Assembly: GCA_015075445.1 (NCBI GenBank)
Contig: JABTUJ010000006.1
Location: forward strand, 1 to 64,000
DNA length: 64,000 nucleotides
Source: Verrucomicrobiales bacterium
GTDB lineage: Bacteria > Verrucomicrobiota > Verrucomicrobiia > Limisphaerales > J093
Direction: 5' to 3'
Below the pieces are notes generated by a model. That model made no database searches and had not been told where the DNA came from. It saw only the letters and a program-made list of their open reading frames with translations. Positions 61,039 to 64,000 of the stretch are shown piece by piece. Each line of letters begins with the position of its first letter. Positions within the stretch are counted from its first letter, which is position 1. A program made the translations under genes and the position numbers.

Positions 61039-62154
61039 TCAGTCCCCAGCAGACGGTCGGTTGCGGAGGGCGGCCTGGCGGTACTGGTGCTGGAGGCGGG
61101 GATCGGCGACGAGGCCGATCCAGGCTTGGCCGGCTTCGCTATTCTGCGCGCTGAGGGTGTAGCCGAGGGTGGCGGCGGCCTGATCCCGGGCGCCATCGTC
61201 TGGTTGCTGCTCGATCCAGGCCGCCACCCCGGCGAGGTCCTGCCGTGCCCAGATCCGCACGAGGTTCTCGGTGGCGGCCGCGCGGACCGGGCCGGCCGGG
61301 AACTGCTCGATCCAAGCTGCGGCTGAGGCGGGGTCAGACTGGGCCCAGCGCTGGGTGATGGCCACGGCCGCCGCGTCCTGTTCCGGCCCGGAGGGCAGGT
61401 ACTCCAGGGCTAACTTGACGGCCTGCGAAGGATCCTGCTCGGCGAAAGCGACGACCAGTTGCTGCCAGACACGGTTTCGGGTCGGGCCCGGCTCGAGGTG
61501 GGCGGCCCAGGCGGCGGCGGTCTCCGGGGCGACGGCACCCCAAGTCAACGCGACTTGGGCCAAGGTATTCTCGCGGACGCGGTCGGTCGCGATGAGGCTG
61601 GCCAGGAAAGCCGCGGCTGGGGGATCGGCGGCGGCCCGGACCTGGGCCACGGCGGAGAGTAGGACGTCCCTGAGTTCGCCCGGGTCGAGGTTGACCACCC
61701 AGTTCGAGGCGGCTTCGGGATCAGCGGCGGCCCAGAGAACGACGACGAGTTCACCGCACTGGCGCCGGAGCTCAGGGTCCGGGAGACCGAATGCCCACGT
61801 GGCGGCTTGGGCGGGGTCGGTGGTGACCCACTGCCGGATGCGGTCGGTGTATTCCTCGCTCCTGCCCCAATCCGATGCGGGTTGGCTGTCGTGGTCCGGG
61901 CGGTGGACGTTGGGCTTGATCAGAAGGGCCGAACTGCGGTCTGCGCGCGATCTCGGCGGCTGGGCTGGCGCGGTGTTCTCAAGCGGAGGTGGCGGAAGAT
62001 CATCGACGCCGGCTATCCCGTCAGCCACCGGTGCGGAGGTTGGGCGGTAGAAGGCCAGGACTGACAGGAGCAGGAGGCTCGAGCCGAGCGCGAGAAAAAG
62101 CGGCCGACTCGCCCAGTGAGGCTGCGGGCCGCTGGATGGGGCCTTCCGACTCAC
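61039..62154 (-). CDS. Membrane-anchored repeat protein with W-x-x-D-P-x-x-A motifs
   Basis: A 371-residue protein with a short cytoplasmic N-terminus, one transmembrane helix (about 18-35, LFLALGSSLLLLSVLAFY), a proline-rich linker, and then about eight helical units of roughly 30 residues with the pattern W-A-x-x-D-P-x-x-A-x-x-W...LP-x-G-x-x-R, for example TDPAQAATWAFGLPDPELRR and QDPSQAVKLALEYLPSGPEQ. I know this type only as a Verrucomicrobial repeat family with no assigned function. The units resemble HEAT/TPR-like superhelix modules. It follows the FN3/cadherin-like gene by 4 bases and is probably its partner. Function: unknown. Confidence 0.85.
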   Translation of the reverse strand: MSRKAPSSGPQPHWASRPLFLALGSSLLLLSVLAFYRPTSAPVADGIAGVDDLPPPPLENTAPAQPPRSRADRSSALLIKPNVHRPDHDSQPASDWGRSEEYTDRIRQWVTTDPAQAATWAFGLPDPELRRQCGELVVVLWAAADPEAASNWVVNLDPGELRDVLLSAVAQVRAAADPPAAAFLASLIATDRVRENTLAQVALTWGAVAPETAAAWAAHLEPGPTRNRVWQQLVVAFAEQDPSQAVKLALEYLPSGPEQDAAAVAITQRWAQSDPASAAAWIEQFPAGPVRAAATENLVRIWARQDLAGVAAWIEQQPDDGARDQAAATLGYTLSAQNSEAGQAWIGLVADPRLQHQYRQAALRNRPSAGD

Positions 62155-62158
62155 GGGG

Positions 62159-63697
62159 TTAAGGCACGACGGTGATGTTATCGAAGGTGGCGTCGTGCAG
62201 CCTGCCGGCGTCGTGGGAGGTGACGGCCAGACCGATGCCGAGGTTGGTCAACATCTTTTGGTTGAGGAAAGTCCCCACCCGGCTCCAACGCACACCGTCC
62301 TCCGAGCGAAAGGCGCGGAACTGGTTACCCGACCGGGTGATGCGGAGCCAGCAATAGCCGGAGTTCGAAAGGGACCCAGCATCCAGCTCCGAGGTCTTGC
62401 CGCCTTCGGTCGTGCGCCACTGCAAGCGGACGCCGGAGGGGGTGACACAGAGGAAATAGTAGCGGGACGTGCGTCCCATCGTCTCGCGCATCATGATCCC
62501 TGCCTTGGCCTGGGGCAGGTCAGGGCCGGGTTGGGTCACCCTGACCGTGATCTCGCCGTCGGCGGACATGGTCTGGTGCACGTAATGGAACTGGTCGGCG
62601 GATCCGCCAATCCCGGTGCCGCTACCGCAGGCGGTGATGGCGATCAGGGTGCCGCTGGCGCTTCCCTCGAGAGCGGGAAGGCCGATATCGGTGTTGCCCC
62701 AAGGAACCGGGATGCCGGCGGTCACGGTAACGAGGAATGAGGTCTGGGCCGTCGCTGTTCCATCGGACACCGTCAGGGTGATGAGGCTGGAACCAGCTTG
62801 TCCCTCGGCAGCGGTGAGGGTGACGGAGCGGGAGGTTCCACTGCCGCCCAATTGGATGTTCGCCGTCGGTATGATGGTCGGCTCGCTCGAGGTCGCGCTG
62901 AGCGTGAGGGTCTCGGCGGGGTTGTCGATGTCGCCAACGGTAAGCGGGAGCGGTCCAACCACGCCGCCCGGAATGGTTTGTTGATCCTCGAGACTGCTCA
63001 GGGTGGGGGCGTCGTTGACGGCGTTGACGGTGAGGGTGAAGGAGCGATTGGCGGAGAGAGCGCCGTCAGAGACTGTGACCGTGATGGTGGCGGAGCCGTT
63101 TTGGTCGGCGGCGGGGGTGACGGTAAGGGTGCGGTTGGCGCCGCTGCCGCCGAAGACCAGGGCGCTGGCCGGGACGAGGGTCGAGTTGTTGGCGGTGGCC
63201 GTGAGGACCAGCGTGTTCACGTCGTTGTCGACGTCGCCGACGGTGAGGGCGATGGGGCCGGTGGAGGTGTCCTCGTTGATGGTCTGGTTGGCGATGCTGG
63301 CAAGGGTGGGAGGTTGATTCGAGGTGGGTGGGGTGTACTCGACCTCATTCGAGTAGTCGCTTTCGAGGCCGGCGCCGTCGTAGGCCGTGGCGGCGAAGTA
63401 GTAGGTGACGGCGGGTTCGAGGCCGGGCACGGTGGCTGTCAGGACGTTGCCGACGTCCAGATGGGACGTGTACGTGCCGCTGGCCCCTCCCCAGTGCAGT
63501 TTGTAGCCCACAACGGTGGCATCGGGACTGGGATCCCACGCCAGGGTGACGTCTGCCGCGATGGCGGGAGGCAGGGGTGCCGCGAGCAGGCAGAGGAGGA
63601 GTGCGAGGTTAAGCGACCGTAATGCCTGCGAGGCGAGGCGTCGGATCCCCCCGGCGGTCGGACGAATCGAGAGGCTCGAGCGTGAGCGTGTTTTCAT
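62159..63697 (-). CDS. Exported FN3/cadherin-like adhesin-type protein
   Basis: A 512-residue secreted protein. After a signal (LNLALLLCLLAAPLPPAIAA), there is an FN3 domain (TLAWDPSPDATVVGYKLHWG through YSNEVEY), two tandem-95-type Ig/cadherin-like repeats (NEDTSTGPIALTVGDVDND and VVGPLPLTVGDIDNPAE), and a C-terminal LamG/DUF1349-like jelly roll (HYVHQTMSADGEITVRV, MRETMGRTSRYYFLCVT, FRAFRSEDGVRWS). Such multidomain proteins are surface or secreted adhesins or glycan-binding proteins. ATG 63697 is used; it has GGAAGGGACAC as a good ribosome-binding site 9 bases upstream. It is upstream of and 4 bases from the W-x-x-D-P repeat gene. Confidence 0.88.
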   Translation of the reverse strand: MKTRSRSSLSIRPTAGGIRRLASQALRSLNLALLLCLLAAPLPPAIAADVTLAWDPSPDATVVGYKLHWGGASGTYTSHLDVGNVLTATVPGLEPAVTYYFAATAYDGAGLESDYSNEVEYTPPTSNQPPTLASIANQTINEDTSTGPIALTVGDVDNDVNTLVLTATANNSTLVPASALVFGGSGANRTLTVTPAADQNGSATITVTVSDGALSANRSFTLTVNAVNDAPTLSSLEDQQTIPGGVVGPLPLTVGDIDNPAETLTLSATSSEPTIIPTANIQLGGSGTSRSVTLTAAEGQAGSSLITLTVSDGTATAQTSFLVTVTAGIPVPWGNTDIGLPALEGSASGTLIAITACGSGTGIGGSADQFHYVHQTMSADGEITVRVTQPGPDLPQAKAGIMMRETMGRTSRYYFLCVTPSGVRLQWRTTEGGKTSELDAGSLSNSGYCWLRITRSGNQFRAFRSEDGVRWSRVGTFLNQKMLTNLGIGLAVTSHDAGRLHDATFDNITVVP

Positions 63698-63954
63698 GTG
63701 TCCCTTCCCATGGTCAAACTGTCGGGACACGTCGTCTCACCTGGCTCCTTGCCGGGCAACCGGTCGGAAGGCCTGTTTTTCAGTTTAGACCACGACGTTA
63801 AGGATCCTTACCATTACCGGAGCCCAATACGGCGTGGCGCGGCGGCAGAAGAGCGCGGAAGGGGCGCGGGCCGTTTGTGGTTGCTACGCAAGCGCTCCGG
63901 GGGCAGGCGGAGGCGCCGGCAGGCGGGTAGCCGGCGGGAAGACCGTGACAAACC

Positions 63955-64000
63955 GTAGGCGCCGACGCGAGGAGGCGTAGGGCGAAGGAGCCTCCTTACG
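63955..64000. repeat. GTAGG-family repeat pair at the window edge
   Basis: The A form GTAGGCGCCGACGCGAGGAG starts at 63955, and a partial opposite copy (GCCTCCTTACG) starts at 63990 and is cut by the window end. The preceding spacer (63731-63954) contains no recognisable gene. Confidence 0.75.

Noticed and set aside
1..64000. tRNA or rRNA genes
   Set aside because: No T-loop GGTTCGAAT-type element with matching arms or rRNA-like stretch was recognised by eye; a covariance search could still reveal one.

Overview
The window is GC-rich DNA from a bacterium that is most likely a member of the Verrucomicrobiota (PVC superphylum). The evidence is the gene mix: a pseudopilin with the [19 protein letters not shown] start, a DUF1080 protein, FG-GAP/ASPIC (CRTAC1-like) and multihaem cytochrome genes side by side, a very large CotH/lamin-tail exoprotein, an ECF sigma factor paired with a WD40-like Ser/Thr kinase, exported sialidases and a GH89 enzyme. 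Short interspersed GC-rich repeats recur between and inside genes. No rRNA, tRNA or CRISPR array was recognised.

Layout. 1-6.3 kb, minus strand: partial catalase, an exported unknown protein coupled to a double-redoxin protein, a 6-phosphogluconate/3-hydroxyisobutyrate-type dehydrogenase and an alginate-export-type porin. 6.5-11.2 kb, plus: an RND efflux pair (lipoprotein adaptor and permease) whose permease frame runs through a repeat cluster into the convergent GH89 gene. 11-17.9 kb: GH89 enzyme, Tat phosphoesterase, small exported protein, AI-2E-type permease and proC. 18.2-26 kb, plus: membrane-anchored amidohydrolase, five-motif cytochrome c with membrane domain, CRTAC1-like/TPR protein carrying three in-frame 45-bp repeats, DUF2905 protein, coiled-coil PD-(D/E)XK protein and a small Cys protein. 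26-33 kb: methyltransferase, a coupled DUF7309-like/esterase pair, DUF1080 protein, pseudopilin, and a tight AAA ATPase/TOPRIM pair in DNA of lower GC that may be an acquired defence module. 33-42 kb: 1825-residue CotH exoprotein, beta-CASP MBL nuclease, DUF3455 protein and vanadium-haloperoxidase-like protein.

42-64 kb: a gene-free stretch of microsatellite and hairpins, the kinase/sigma pair, a sialidase and a TIM-barrel isomerase, then a complete insertion sequence (49400-51983) with 49-bp terminal inverted repeats whose transposase fuses a DruA/DUF4338 domain to an IS4-type DDE domain. Beyond it lies a minus-strand run of IMPase, cyclophilin, sialidase, Tat deacetylase-like protein and nikR with several ATGA overlaps. 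The plus-strand run is a YgjP-type peptidase, aminopeptidase P, glycyl-radical-enzyme activase and PyrK-type subunit. Last is a two-gene cassette for an FN3/cadherin-like exoprotein and a membrane-anchored repeat protein.

The encoded biology is mainly extracytoplasmic: glycan degradation, export, redox and regulation. The most unusual signals are the recurring GTAGG-GCCGA repeat family that has entered two reading frames, the AAA/TOPRIM pair, the DruA-transposase element with a palindrome at its right edge, and the NikR gene coupled to a non-nickel operon.
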